Of a DNA stretch of 64,000 nt, positions 30,030 through 38,890 are shown piece by piece (the stretch's first letter is position 1; each line of letters opens with the position of its first letter). The stretch covers positions 580,946-644,945 of the forward strand of contig JAJEAN010000001.1 of NCBI GenBank assembly GCA_022822725.1, written 5' to 3'. Both the position numbers and the translations under genes were made by a program. This stretch comes from Candidatus Latescibacterota bacterium. Its GTDB lineage: Bacteria; JAAXHH01. The notes beneath the pieces are model-generated. The model did not search any database, was not told the origin of the DNA, and was given only the letters and a program-made list of their open reading frames with translations.

Positions 30030-30767
30030 TCACCCGAACGCCTCGGCGAACTTGAGCGACCGCGTGTTGAGCAGGCTGTAGAACCCGCGCACTTCAGGAT
30101 CGGGGTGGTCGCGCCAGAGGCCCGTGGGGATGGTGGTGTACTGGCTGAGGACGGGTCCGTCGCGATGGCCGTAGTAGACCTGGACGGACTTGCGTTCGTG
30201 CGGGGTTCTCCGGACGGTTGCGGCGTGGACCACGGACAGGTTGAAGAGGATGACCGTGCCGGCCGGTCCGTGCAGGTTAACCCCGCCGCGCTGCCTGACC
30301 TGTTCCTCGATGTCCAGTATGGCCCCGTCGCAGGATTCAGGCGATATGGAAAAGCAATGGGTTTCCTCGCTCACGTCGGACAGGTAGAGCATCATCTGGA
30401 GGTAGCCGCAGCGGTAGGGGCGATCGGTCATGTGGCTCCGGTCCCGGTGCCAGATCTCCACCGGGTCGCCCTCGTGCGGCGCCATGTGGCGCAGGCAGGC
30501 CTCAGCGAGGCAGCCGGGTCCCGCGAAGATGGATTCGATCGGCTCGATGAGCGCGGGGTGGCGGATCAGCCTGTCGAATTCCGGTGAGGAGATGAGCGGC
30601 TCGCAGTTCACGCTCTGGTGCCCGTCGAAGGCGATGGGCCGCCAGAAATACCCCGTCTCCGACCGGTCGCGGTCGTACAGTTCGACGAAGCGGCCTACCT
30701 CGTCCCGGGTGAAGGGCTGTCCGAGGCTTACGTAGCCGTTTTGCCTGAAGAAATCGAGATCGACCAC
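30030..30767 (-). CDS. Phytanoyl-CoA dioxygenase (PhyH) family protein
   Basis: 245 residues. The FFRQNGYVSLGQPFTRDEV opening is typical of the family. The iron motif is His107-x-Asp109 (WHRDRSH), with a distal His in NLSVVHAATVRR and a following RKSVQVYY strand carrying the 2-oxoglutarate Arg. Substrate unknown. It is downstream of hisC on the same strand, separated by 120 bp of 9-bp repeats, so co-transcription is possible. No low-complexity insertion, unlike the PhyH at 10.7 kb. Confidence 0.87.
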   Translation of the reverse strand: MVDLDFFRQNGYVSLGQPFTRDEVGRFVELYDRDRSETGYFWRPIAFDGHQSVNCEPLISSPEFDRLIRHPALIEPIESIFAGPGCLAEACLRHMAPHEGDPVEIWHRDRSHMTDRPYRCGYLQMMLYLSDVSEETHCFSISPESCDGAILDIEEQVRQRGGVNLHGPAGTVILFNLSVVHAATVRRTPHERKSVQVYYGHRDGPVLSQYTTIPTGLWRDHPDPEVRGFYSLLNTRSLKFAEAFG

Positions 30768-30789
30768 CGTTTAAGCGTCCTCCACCGGG

Positions 30790-30816
30790 TCTGCCCAGTC
30801 TGCCCAGTCTGCCCAG
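30790..30816 (-). repeat. 9-bp tandem repeat, three exact copies
   Basis: TCTGCCCAG is repeated at 30790, 30799 and 30808 (plus-strand reading) in the spacer between the PhyH gene and hisC. Related TGCCC-rich segments continue to about 30885. Confidence 0.8.
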
Positions 30817-30889
30817 GCCGCCCGCCCCAAGGCTGGCTGCCCCGGTCGCCTCCCTCGGTCTGCCCAGGCCGGCTGCCCCGGTGCGCGGC

Positions 30890-32014
30890 CTACGCCTCGT
30901 TCATGACTTCCCGGAATATCTCCGAGAAGACGGCCCGGTCACCGGGCGTGCCCACCGTGACCCGGACCAGGCGGTCCAGTCCCGGCGCGGCGGGTTTTCT
31001 CAGGAAAACGCCCTGTTCGATGAGAGTGTTCATCACGGCGCCGGCCCGTTCGCCCGTACCGAAATCGAAGGCGACGAAATTCGTCTGGGAAGGCAGCGAG
31101 GAAATCCCCACGTCCCCGGCCAGCGCACGGTAGTCTTCCCTTCCCGCTTCCACGGCCTTTACCACGCTCGCCACGAATTCCGGGTCGCGCAGAGAGGCCA
31201 GCGCGCCGGCCTGTGCCACCAGGCTCACGCCGAAATGCAGGCGTACTTTGTCGAAGGTCCGGGTGACGTCCCGGTGGGCGATGGCGTAACCGACCCGGGC
31301 GCCGGCCATTCCGTGAGCCTTGGAGAAGGTGCGCACCCGGATCAACCTGGGGTCCTCCACGTCGATGGGGAGCACGGTGTCCGGCGGTACGAAGTCTAGG
31401 TAGGCCTCGTCGAGAATGAAGAGGCAGTCCGGCGGAACTCGGTCCAGGAGATCGGAGATGGCGTTGCTGCCGTAGTAAGAACCCGTCGGGTTGTCCGGAT
31501 TGGACAGGTAGAGGATGGAGGCCTTTTGTTTCACGGCCAGGTCCGTCAGCGCCGTCAAATCGTTACGGTCGTTGCGGTAGGGCACCGTTTCCAGCCTGCC
31601 GCCGAAGCCGTCGACGTGATAGACGAAGGTGGGGTAGCAACCGAGGGACGCGGCGACCGCGTCGCCCGGATCCATGTACATGCGGACGATCAGCCCCAGC
31701 AGGTCGTCGATCCCCGCGCCGAGGGTCACGTTCTCAATGTCCACGCCGTGCACCGCGGCCAGTTCGGCCCGTAATTCATAGCCTTCAGGGTCGCAATACC
31801 AGGCGACGCCTTGCGCGGCTTCGCTCATGGCCGACGCGGCCCGGGGCGATACGCCGAAGGCGCTTTCGTTGGCGCCGATGCGTACCCGGAACGGCTTCCC
31901 CTGCTGTCGCTCGATGGTCTCGGGACCCACGAAAGGGGTCACGGAAGGCAGGTTCGCTACGATTTCGGAGTAAGGGGGTCTGGGCATCGGATCCGGCGCG
32001 GTCAGGCAGGCCAT
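30890..32014 (-). CDS. hisC: Histidinol-phosphate aminotransferase family protein
   Basis: 374 residues of class I/II PLP aminotransferase. The Schiff-base lysine is Lys232 in RTFSKAHGMAGARVGYAI; the PLP-contact motifs SNPDNPTGS and LDEAYLDF are clear. The closest functional class is HisC (histidinol phosphate to imidazole acetol phosphate), but similar enzymes serve as aromatic or other aminotransferases. No other his genes are in the window, so the role in histidine synthesis is not secured. The first nine residues may be upstream of the true start; MPRPPYSEIV (31987) is an alternative. It starts 19 bp after the aldolase stop. Confidence 0.85.
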   Translation of the reverse strand: MACLTAPDPMPRPPYSEIVANLPSVTPFVGPETIERQQGKPFRVRIGANESAFGVSPRAASAMSEAAQGVAWYCDPEGYELRAELAAVHGVDIENVTLGAGIDDLLGLIVRMYMDPGDAVAASLGCYPTFVYHVDGFGGRLETVPYRNDRNDLTALTDLAVKQKASILYLSNPDNPTGSYYGSNAISDLLDRVPPDCLFILDEAYLDFVPPDTVLPIDVEDPRLIRVRTFSKAHGMAGARVGYAIAHRDVTRTFDKVRLHFGVSLVAQAGALASLRDPEFVASVVKAVEAGREDYRALAGDVGISSLPSQTNFVAFDFGTGERAGAVMNTLIEQGVFLRKPAAPGLDRLVRVTVGTPGDRAVFSEIFREVMNEA

Positions 32015-32033
32015 TCAGGCCATGCTGGCCAGG

Positions 32034-33059
32034 CTATGCCGCGGTTTCCATGTCGGCGCTGTACTGGCCGGTCCGCGCGGCGCTGTTGCACATGGCTCGG
32101 TGATAGAATGCCTGCTGACCCACCTTGAGACGGGCGGGATCTCCACCCCATGCCCGCAGCGGGGCCGCCTGCAGGGCGCGGCCATAGGAGAAACTGAGTT
32201 CCCACGGGAGCTCGCCGAACATGCTGTTCATCGCGTTCAGGTGCGCCGTGGCGGTCTCGGAGGACTGCCCGCCCGATAGGAAGGCAATGCCGGGCACCTC
32301 CCTCGGGACGTTTCGCAGGAAATTGTTCACCGTGCGGCGCGCGACTTCCTCCACGGAAGCCTGTTCAGGACATTCCGAACCCGAGATGACCATACTGGGT
32401 TTCAGCACGATCCCATCCAGCTTGACCTCGTGCACGGCCAGGGCCTCGAACACGTGCCGCAGCGTGACGCCGGTGACCTCGTCGCACCGGTAAATGGTGT
32501 GGTCGCCTTCCATCAGCACCTCGGGTTCGACGATCGGTACGATGCCGCATTCCTGGCACAGGGCGGCGTAACGCGCCAGGGCATGGGCGTTGGCGTCGAT
32601 ACACACGTCTGTGGGAATGCCGTTCCCCACGGTAATGACCGCCCGCCACTTGGCGAAAGCGGCGCCCAGTTCCCCGTACCTGTTCAGGCGCTCGCGCAGG
32701 CCGTCGAGCCCCTCGGTGACTTTCTCTCCAGGGAAACCGGCCAGGTCATGGATGCCGGTATCCACCTTGATCCCGGGAATCACGCCCTTGTCGGACAGCA
32801 GTTTCGGGAACGGCGTTTCGGCTTCGTCGAGGGCATTCTGGCGCAGGGTCTCGTCGTAAAGAATGACGCCGCTAATGAAGTGTTCCATGCCTTCGGTGGT
32901 GAACAGCATGTGGCGGTAGACCCGGCGGTTCTCCTCCGTCGACGCCAGTCCGATGCCGTCGAACCGGTTCTTGATCGTGCCGCTGCTTTCATCCGCGGCC
33001 AGGATTCCCTTGTCCGGGGCGACCATGGCACGGGCGACGTCATTCAGTTTGGAAGGCAT
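32034..33059 (-). CDS. Class I fructose-bisphosphate aldolase
   Basis: 341 residues of the eukaryotic-like class I aldolase family. The Schiff-base lysine is Lys220 in GIVLKPSMV; other active-site residues are Asp23 in AADES, Lys137 in FAKWRAV and Glu178/Glu180 in VEPEVL. SGGQSSETATAHLNAMN is the C-terminal phosphate-binding block. It cleaves fructose-1,6-bisphosphate to glyceraldehyde-3-phosphate and dihydroxyacetone phosphate (glycolysis/gluconeogenesis). The eukaryotic-style tail Tyr is present in a short C-terminus (GQYSADMETAA). It heads a minus-strand run with hisC and is divergent from the FGGY kinase; transketolase lies nearby on the other strand, making a small central-carbon cluster. 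Confidence 0.95.
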   Translation of the reverse strand: MPSKLNDVARAMVAPDKGILAADESSGTIKNRFDGIGLASTEENRRVYRHMLFTTEGMEHFISGVILYDETLRQNALDEAETPFPKLLSDKGVIPGIKVDTGIHDLAGFPGEKVTEGLDGLRERLNRYGELGAAFAKWRAVITVGNGIPTDVCIDANAHALARYAALCQECGIVPIVEPEVLMEGDHTIYRCDEVTGVTLRHVFEALAVHEVKLDGIVLKPSMVISGSECPEQASVEEVARRTVNNFLRNVPREVPGIAFLSGGQSSETATAHLNAMNSMFGELPWELSFSYGRALQAAPLRAWGGDPARLKVGQQAFYHRAMCNSAARTGQYSADMETAA

Positions 33060-33170
33060 CTTCTGCGGTCTCTCCTCGCAAGTGTTGCTGAAATCCGTAA
33101 CGAACGTCGAACGCTAAAAAAGCTTCCCGAAGCCCGCCTGTCAATCCTTTCTTGGCCGGTCGCTTTTGGC

Positions 33171-33199
33171 TTGAAACGCGATCCGCCCGTCCATATAAT
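33171..33199 (+). promoter_or_regulatory. Sigma70-like promoter for the FGGY kinase
   Basis: TTGAAA (33171-33176), a 17-nt spacer and a consensus TATAAT (33194-33199), about 107 bp upstream of the kinase ATG, in the 246-bp divergent gap between aldolase and kinase. This is one of the best promoter matches in the window. Confidence 0.6.
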
Positions 33200-33305
33200 A
33201 CCGCCTGCAGCCGTTTCCCGCTCCCCCATCCGCGACCGGTGATCCTGGCCGTTCCGCACGCCGCCGGGACGCGGTATTTATCGATCCGTATGTCAGGCAT
33301 CGTCC

Positions 33306-34862
33306 ATGCCCCGCGACACGTTAATGCCGCCGCGCGACACGTTAAAGCCGCCCCGCGTTCTGGCCATCGATATCGGCACGTCGTCCGTCCGTGCGATCCT
33401 CTTTGACCGGACTGGCCGGATCGCATCCCCCGCCTTTCAGAAAACCTACAACATGGATACCACGCCGGACGGCGGTGTCTACATCGACGCGGACCGCCTG
33501 GTGGCGGAGGTGGGTTCGGTGCTCGACGAATTCTGCACCGCGGGCGGGAATGCCGGGAGCGGACAGACTGAGGTCGGGCAGGCCGCGGGCGGAAATGCCG
33601 GGAGCGGACAGACCGTCATCGACGCTGTGGCCATGACCACGTTCTGGCACAACGTCGTGGGCGTGGAGGGAGACCGCGCCGTGACCCCGCTGATCAGTTG
33701 GGCCGACACGCGGCCGGGGACGGTCATCGCCGAACTGGGTGAGCGTCTCGACGCCGCCCCCACGCACCGTCGCACCGGGTGCGTGCTCCACGCGTCCTAT
33801 CTGCCCGCCAAGATCTGCTGGTTCGCCCGGTCCGATCCCGAAACTTTCGCCCGGGTGGAACGCTGGATGTCCATCGGCGAATACCTCTTCCTCAAGTGGT
33901 TCGGCGCGCCGGCATGCAGCGTATCCATGGCTTCCGGCACCGGGCTGTTCAACGCCCACCGGTGCGACTGGGACGACCAGACGCTGGCCGCGCTGCCGCT
34001 GGAACGGGACCAGTTGACGCCCATATGCGATGTGGATGAACCGGTACGGGGCCTGAAGGACGAGTACGCCTCCCGCTGGCCCGTCCTGGCCGGAGCGTCC
34101 TGGTATCCGGCCATCGGCGACGGCGCCTGCAACAACATCGGCAGCGGTTGTGTGGACGAGGACCGCATCGCCCTGATGGTGGGCACTTCCGGCGCCATGC
34201 GGATCATGCGGCGTGCCGCGGAGTTCTCGATACCGGAGGGGTTGTGGTGTTACCGGTCGGACCGGCACAGGATCCTCATGGGCGGCGCGCTCAGCAACGG
34301 CGGCAACGTCTACGGATGGATGCGCGACACGCTGCGCCTGGCCGGCGAGCAGACGGTCGAGCGGGACCTGGGCGGGATGGCGCCGGACAGCCACGGCCTC
34401 ACGGTGCTGCCCTTCTGGGCGGGCGAACGGAGCCCGGGCTGGCACGACGCCGCCAGGGCGGCCATAACCGGCATGACGCTGCACACCACGCCGCTGGACG
34501 TCATGCGGGCCGGCCTGGAGGCCACGGCCTACTGTTTCGCGAATATCCATGACCGGTTGCGGTCGAACTGGGGAGATACCGGCGAGATCATCGCATCGGG
34601 CGCCGGCCTGCTGCAGTCGCCCGTCTGGATGCAGATGCTGGCCGACGTACTGGAACGGCCCATCATCGCCTCGACCGTGACCGAGGCTTCGAGCCGCGGC
34701 GCCGCGCTGCTGGCGCTGGAGGCCTCCGGCGCGCTGGAAGACCTGGCCGCCGCGCCGGCCCCCCTTGGCAAGACCTACGAACCGGATCCGGCGAACCGTG
34801 ACCACTACCGGGAAGCGATGAAACGGCAGCAGGACCTGTATGATATGATGATGGACAGTTGA
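33306..34862 (+). CDS. FGGY-family carbohydrate kinase (gluconokinase-like)
   Basis: 518 residues. The N-terminal phosphate-1 motif VLAIDIGTSSVRAILFD (about 18-34), the DTRPG and ATP-site MVGTSGAMRIM blocks, and GERSPGWHD followed by GAGLLQSPVWMQMLADVL in the C-terminal half place it with gluconokinase/xylulokinase-type FGGY kinases. It phosphorylates a sugar or sugar acid with ATP. A 45-bp DNA duplication (from 33540 and 33585) inserts two copies of AGGNAGSGQT into the N-terminal domain, and the first residues MPRDTLMPPRDTLKPPR are also an internal repeat. The transketolase gene follows, suggesting pentose-phosphate linkage. Confidence 0.88.
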   Translation: MPRDTLMPPRDTLKPPRVLAIDIGTSSVRAILFDRTGRIASPAFQKTYNMDTTPDGGVYIDADRLVAEVGSVLDEFCTAGGNAGSGQTEVGQAAGGNAGSGQTVIDAVAMTTFWHNVVGVEGDRAVTPLISWADTRPGTVIAELGERLDAAPTHRRTGCVLHASYLPAKICWFARSDPETFARVERWMSIGEYLFLKWFGAPACSVSMASGTGLFNAHRCDWDDQTLAALPLERDQLTPICDVDEPVRGLKDEYASRWPVLAGASWYPAIGDGACNNIGSGCVDEDRIALMVGTSGAMRIMRRAAEFSIPEGLWCYRSDRHRILMGGALSNGGNVYGWMRDTLRLAGEQTVERDLGGMAPDSHGLTVLPFWAGERSPGWHDAARAAITGMTLHTTPLDVMRAGLEATAYCFANIHDRLRSNWGDTGEIIASGAGLLQSPVWMQMLADVLERPIIASTVTEASSRGAALLALEASGALEDLAAAPAPLGKTYEPDPANRDHYREAMKRQQDLYDMMMDS

Positions 34863-34913
34863 GGGGCCGGGTTGTATCTTAGCGGCGCCTGAACCTGGCG
34901 AACTTGAACGTTT

Positions 34914-34949
34914 CGAACCGCATAAACGAACCGCATAAGCGAACCGAAC
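34914..34949 (+). repeat. 13-bp tandem repeat in the transketolase leader
   Basis: CGAACCGCATAA(A/G) at 34914-34926 and 34927-34939, then a partial copy CGAACCGAAC. It lies between the FGGY kinase and the GTG start of transketolase. Confidence 0.75.
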
Positions 34950-34966
34950 CGAAAAGGACGCGAACC

Positions 34967-37042
34967 GTGTCAGAACACGATCTCGAGCAACGGTGCATCA
35001 ACACCATCCGCATGCTGGCCGTCGACGCCGTCCAGCAGGCCAACAGCGGCCATCCTGGCCTTCCCATGGAAGCCGCGCCCATCGCCTACGTGCTGTGGAC
35101 GCGCCTCATGCGGTACAACCCGAAGAATCCCGACTGGCCGAACCGCGACCGCTTCGTACTCTCCGGCGGGCACGGGTCTATGCTGCTCTACGCCATGCTG
35201 CACCTCACCGGCTACGAGCTTTCTCTCGATGAGATCAGGAACTTCCGGCAGTGGGAGAGTCAGACGCCCGGCCATCCCGAGTATGGCGATACGCCCGGCG
35301 TGGAGACCACCACGGGACCGCTCGGGCAGGGCATCGCGAACGCCGTGGGCATGGCCATGGCCGAGGCCCACCTGGCGGCCCGGTACAACCGCCCCGGCCA
35401 CGAGATCGTCGACCACCATACCTATGTCATCGCCAGCGACGGGGACATGATGGAGGGCGTCGCCTCCGAGGCCTGTTCCCTCGCGGGACATCTCGGCCTG
35501 GGCAAGCTGATCGTCCTCTACCTGGACAACAGCATCACGATCGACGGCGGCACGGACCTGGCCTTCTCGGAGAACACGGGCCTGCGGTTCGACGCCTACG
35601 GGTGGCACGTGCAGCGGGTCATGGACGGCAACGACCTCGCCCGGGTCGAAGCCGCGGTCGAAATGGCGTGCAGCGAGACGGATCGTCCCTCGATCATCCT
35701 GTGCCGCACGGTCATCGGCTACGGCAGTCCCAACAAGGCCGGCACGTCCAGGGCCCACGGCGAGCCCCTGGGCGAAGAGGAAGTCGAACTGACCAAGCAG
35801 CACCTCGGATGGCCGTTGGAACCGAAATTCATGGTTCCGGAGGACGTGGGCGACTTCTTCCTGCAGATGGTCCCGTACGGCAAGGGATGGGAACTGGCCT
35901 GGCGCCAGGCCTTCGATGCCTACGCGGCCACCTTTCCCGATCTGGCGGAGACCTGGCAGCGGGCCGTGGACGGGGAACTGCCGGCCGGCTGGGACGAGAA
36001 CCTGCCGACCTTCCCGCCCGGCCAGGGGGACATGGCCACGCGGCAGGCGTCCGGCGTGACCATCAACGCGCTGTCCCAACGTGTTCCAGGCCTGCTGGGC
36101 GGTTCAGCGGACCTGGCCGGATCCAACAACACCATGGTGGAAGCGGAAACGAACTACGCCGCCGGAAACTACGAGGGCCGCAACCTGCACTTCGGCGTGC
36201 GCGAACACGCCATGGCCTCCGCGCTGAACGGGATGGCGCTCCACGGGGGCCTGCGCCCGTACGCCGGCACGTTCCTCGTATTCTCGGACTACATGCGGCC
36301 GGCCATTCGCCTTGCGGCCCTCATGGGCATCGCGCCGGTCTACGTCTTCACTCACGACAGCGTGGGACTGGGCGAGGACGGTCCCACCCACCAGCCCATC
36401 GAGCATTACATGGCGCTACGGGCGATCCCCAACCTGACCCTCATCCGTCCCGCCGACGCCGCCGAGACGGCGGAAGCGTGGGTGGCTGCGCTCAGGCGCA
36501 CGGACGGTCCCGTCGCCCTGGCCCTGACCCGGCAGAAACTGCCTGTGCTGGATCGGGATGGGCCGGCATCGGCCTCGGGTCTTGCACCCGCCGACGGCCT
36601 GGCGGCGACCTCGGGTCTTGCACCCGCCGACGGCCTGCACCGGGGCGCCTACGTGCTGGCCGACTCGGGCGGCGTTGCGGACGGACTGCCGGACGTGATT
36701 CTCATCGCTTCCGGTTCGGAGGTCCACCTGGCGCTCGAGGCCCGGGAAAAGCTGGCTAGAGAAGACGTGGCCGCGCGCGTGGTCAGCATGCCGAGCTGGG
36801 AATTGTTCGAAGCGCAAAGCGAGGAATACCGGGAGTCCGTGCTACCGGCGTCGGTCACCGCGCGCCTGGCCATCGAACCCGGCGTCACACTGGGTTGGGA
36901 ACGGTACGTGGGTACGCGGGGCGACGTCATCGGCCTGGAACGCTTCGGCGCCTCGGCCCCCTACGAGGTCGTGTTCGAGCACCTGGGTTTCACGGCGGAA
37001 AACATCGTCGGCAGGGCGAAGGCACTGGTTGGGGCCACCTAA
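34967..37042 (+). CDS. tkt: Transketolase
   Basis: About 691 residues from the GTG at 34967, preceded by AAAAGGA at good distance. An ATG at 34904 would add a repeat-encoded leader. Thiamine diphosphate enzyme of the pentose phosphate and Calvin pathways: [26 protein letters not shown], the ThDP motif GDGDMMEG-like [13 protein letters not shown], and the pyrimidine-domain [20 protein letters not shown] with [14 protein letters not shown] are all intact. Between the middle and C-terminal domains, a 36-bp DNA repeat (36575 and 36611) encodes two copies of [10 protein letters not shown], a small linker expansion absent from typical transketolases. Ends against the convergent acetyltransferase remnant with a 4-bp overlap. 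Confidence 0.96.
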   Translation: MSEHDLEQRCINTIRMLAVDAVQQANSGHPGLPMEAAPIAYVLWTRLMRYNPKNPDWPNRDRFVLSGGHGSMLLYAMLHLTGYELSLDEIRNFRQWESQTPGHPEYGDTPGVETTTGPLGQGIANAVGMAMAEAHLAARYNRPGHEIVDHHTYVIASDGDMMEGVASEACSLAGHLGLGKLIVLYLDNSITIDGGTDLAFSENTGLRFDAYGWHVQRVMDGNDLARVEAAVEMACSETDRPSIILCRTVIGYGSPNKAGTSRAHGEPLGEEEVELTKQHLGWPLEPKFMVPEDVGDFFLQMVPYGKGWELAWRQAFDAYAATFPDLAETWQRAVDGELPAGWDENLPTFPPGQGDMATRQASGVTINALSQRVPGLLGGSADLAGSNNTMVEAETNYAAGNYEGRNLHFGVREHAMASALNGMALHGGLRPYAGTFLVFSDYMRPAIRLAALMGIAPVYVFTHDSVGLGEDGPTHQPIEHYMALRAIPNLTLIRPADAAETAEAWVAALRRTDGPVALALTRQKLPVLDRDGPASASGLAPADGLAATSGLAPADGLHRGAYVLADSGGVADGLPDVILIASGSEVHLALEAREKLAREDVAARVVSMPSWELFEAQSEEYRESVLPASVTARLAIEPGVTLGWERYVGTRGDVIGLERFGASAPYEVVFEHLGFTAENIVGRAKALVGAT

Positions 37043-37774
37043 AACCCGACCTCTCTGAACACCTCCAGCGGGATTTCCCGCTCCAGGTCCTTGAAGTACT
37101 GGTAGTTGGTGTCTACGACGCGGTAGCCCATATTCGTATACAACAGAATGGGCCGGGGGCTGCCCGTGTTCGCCTGGGTGGTCGCGTGGCGGTATCCGAG
37201 CCGGCGCATCTCACCGAGCAGCACTTCCATCATGTACCGTCCGAACCCCTTGCCCTGCTCCCCATCGCTGACGCGTCCGCCTACCGGGCTGCCTTCGATG
37301 GAAAACCACGGTATATAGAAGGCATCCTGCGCCAGGGGTGACCGGCAGAATTCCCCCAGTGACTGGGCGAATCCATGCCCGATGCACTGGTCTCCGCGGA
37401 AGAGCTGGAACTCCATGTTGGGCAGTTTGCCCCGCCGGCCTGGACCCGGCCCGATAGTGAATGAACCGGATGAGGCCAATCCGGTCCTCCAGCAGCTGCT
37501 CGATCGGATGGAGTCCGATGCGGTCGTCCTCCTCGCCCCTGCGGCAGACGGCCACGTGGGCGAAACCCGCGACGGCGCCGCCCTCGTCTTCCGCCACCAG
37601 TATCGATTCATCCGAAAGGTCCTCGTAGGGTTCGTCCCGTTCTTCGTGCCACCGGACACCGGTCCGGAATTCATCCTCGGTGACCGGATAACAGTACGGC
37701 ATTCCTGCGAATTGCTCGTTGTAGAAGTCCGTCAACCTGGACGCCTGGTCGATATCGAGGGTTTTGATGTTCAT
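37039..37774 (-). pseudogene. GNAT acetyltransferase split by a frameshift
   Basis: The first half (from the ATG at 37774, MNIKTLDIDQASRLTDFYNEQF) runs in one frame up to LIRFIHYRAG. The second half (GRRGKLPNMEFQLFRGDQ, then the acetyl-CoA loop QGKGFGRYMMEVLLGEMRRLGY and LLYTNMGYRVVDTNYQYF) continues one frame over. The switch occurs at about 37430-37460 in a G/C-rich run, and one extra base would account for it. Both halves are well conserved, so this is either a recent mutation or a sequencing/assembly error. The role would be N-acetylation of an unknown small substrate. Confidence 0.75.
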
Positions 37775-37828
37775 GAGGGCTGGGTCCGGTGTGATGGGTG
37801 CGGGTGCCGGTGTGTTGACCGGATTTCG

Positions 37829-37911
37829 ATTCACGGTGTTTCTGCAATATAACGTGAATAGCACACATAAACACCATTCAATTCACGCTGAATTGACAAA
37901 ATAACGTGAAT
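37829..37911. promoter_or_regulatory. Cluster of CGTGAAT sites upstream of the Fic gene
   Basis: CGTGAAT occurs at 37853-37859 and 37905-37911 and its complement ATTCACG at 37829-37835 and 37881-37887, alternating in orientation. The two forward copies share ATAACGTGAAT. The spacing (24, 28 and 24 bp between starts) looks deliberate and suggests paired operator sites controlling the Fic gene that starts at 37928. Confidence 0.5.
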
Positions 37912-37927
37912 GGATTAACTTACTCAC

Positions 37928-38815
37928 ATGATTACCAAACCCATGAGACACCGCATCCATTCGTTGAAACATGAATATGATTCCTTACGTAAGGGCAAGG
38001 ATGCGCTCTTGACCATGATAGACGAGGTGGAGATCGCCGAGAGTGTGTACAACTCGAATGCCATCGAGAATTCGACGCTGTCTCTCGAGGAGACGGAACG
38101 GATCCTCATGGAACAGATCCTCTCCCGCAATGTGTCCATTCGTGAAGTTTACGAGGCTAAAAACCTTGCGCGGGTCATGGAATACAAGCGAATCAGGTCG
38201 AAGGATACCGAACTGAGCGAAACGTTGATGCTGCAGTTTCACCAGATGCTGATGGGCGGAATCGACGATACCATCGCCGGACGATTCCGACAGCGGGGTG
38301 AATATGTTCGAGTGGGAACGCATATCGCACCGGCGCCCGAGCACGTGGAACGCATGATGGATAACCTCCTGATCGACTACGTCAGTGATCTGGAATCCTA
38401 TTTTCTGGACAAGATCGCGGTTTTTCATTTGGGTTTCGAATACATCCATCCATTCTGTGATGGAAACGGCAGACTGGGGCGGGTCATTATGAACTACCAA
38501 CTCCTGCAACTCGGTCTGCCGCGTATCATCATACGCAATTCGGAAAAGGAGATTTACTACCGGGCGTTCAGGGAATATGAGGACGGCGCCTCGACCAGGA
38601 CCATGGAGAACATTGTTTACCTCGGGCTTTTGGAGTCGTTACATAAAAGGTTGAGTTACCTGAGTAGCGAGGAGATCATCCGGCTTTCGGACTACATCAG
38701 CCAGAACCACCTGTCGGCGCCGGCATTGACCAACGCCGCCCGGCGGCAAACCATTCCCGCGTTCCGCGAAAAGGGAGTATGGAAGATAGGAAGAGAATAC
38801 GAACATCGGAAATAG
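37928..38815 (+). CDS. Fic/DOC family AMP-transferase with N-terminal inhibitory motif
   Basis: 295 residues. The Fic motif HPFCDGNGRLGR (His174 onward) is canonical. An N-terminal SNAIENSTLSLEET (43-56) matches the (S/T)xxxE(G/N) inhibitory helix, so this is a class II, self-inhibited Fic enzyme. It probably transfers AMP from ATP to a hydroxyl side chain of a target protein. The C-terminal about 80 residues (YLSSEEIIRLSDYISQNHLSAPALTNAARRQTIPAFREKGVWKIG) resemble a winged helix, so the protein may also bind DNA, which would fit the repeat cluster upstream. Composition is less GC-rich than its neighbours. Confidence 0.9.
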   Translation: MITKPMRHRIHSLKHEYDSLRKGKDALLTMIDEVEIAESVYNSNAIENSTLSLEETERILMEQILSRNVSIREVYEAKNLARVMEYKRIRSKDTELSETLMLQFHQMLMGGIDDTIAGRFRQRGEYVRVGTHIAPAPEHVERMMDNLLIDYVSDLESYFLDKIAVFHLGFEYIHPFCDGNGRLGRVIMNYQLLQLGLPRIIIRNSEKEIYYRAFREYEDGASTRTMENIVYLGLLESLHKRLSYLSSEEIIRLSDYISQNHLSAPALTNAARRQTIPAFREKGVWKIGREYEHRK

Positions 38816-38890
38816 ACAGACCACATCGAACGCTCGAAGTCCTGAGTCCAGTGCCTCGCGCCACAACAACCTCAAAAAGGAACGGAAATC

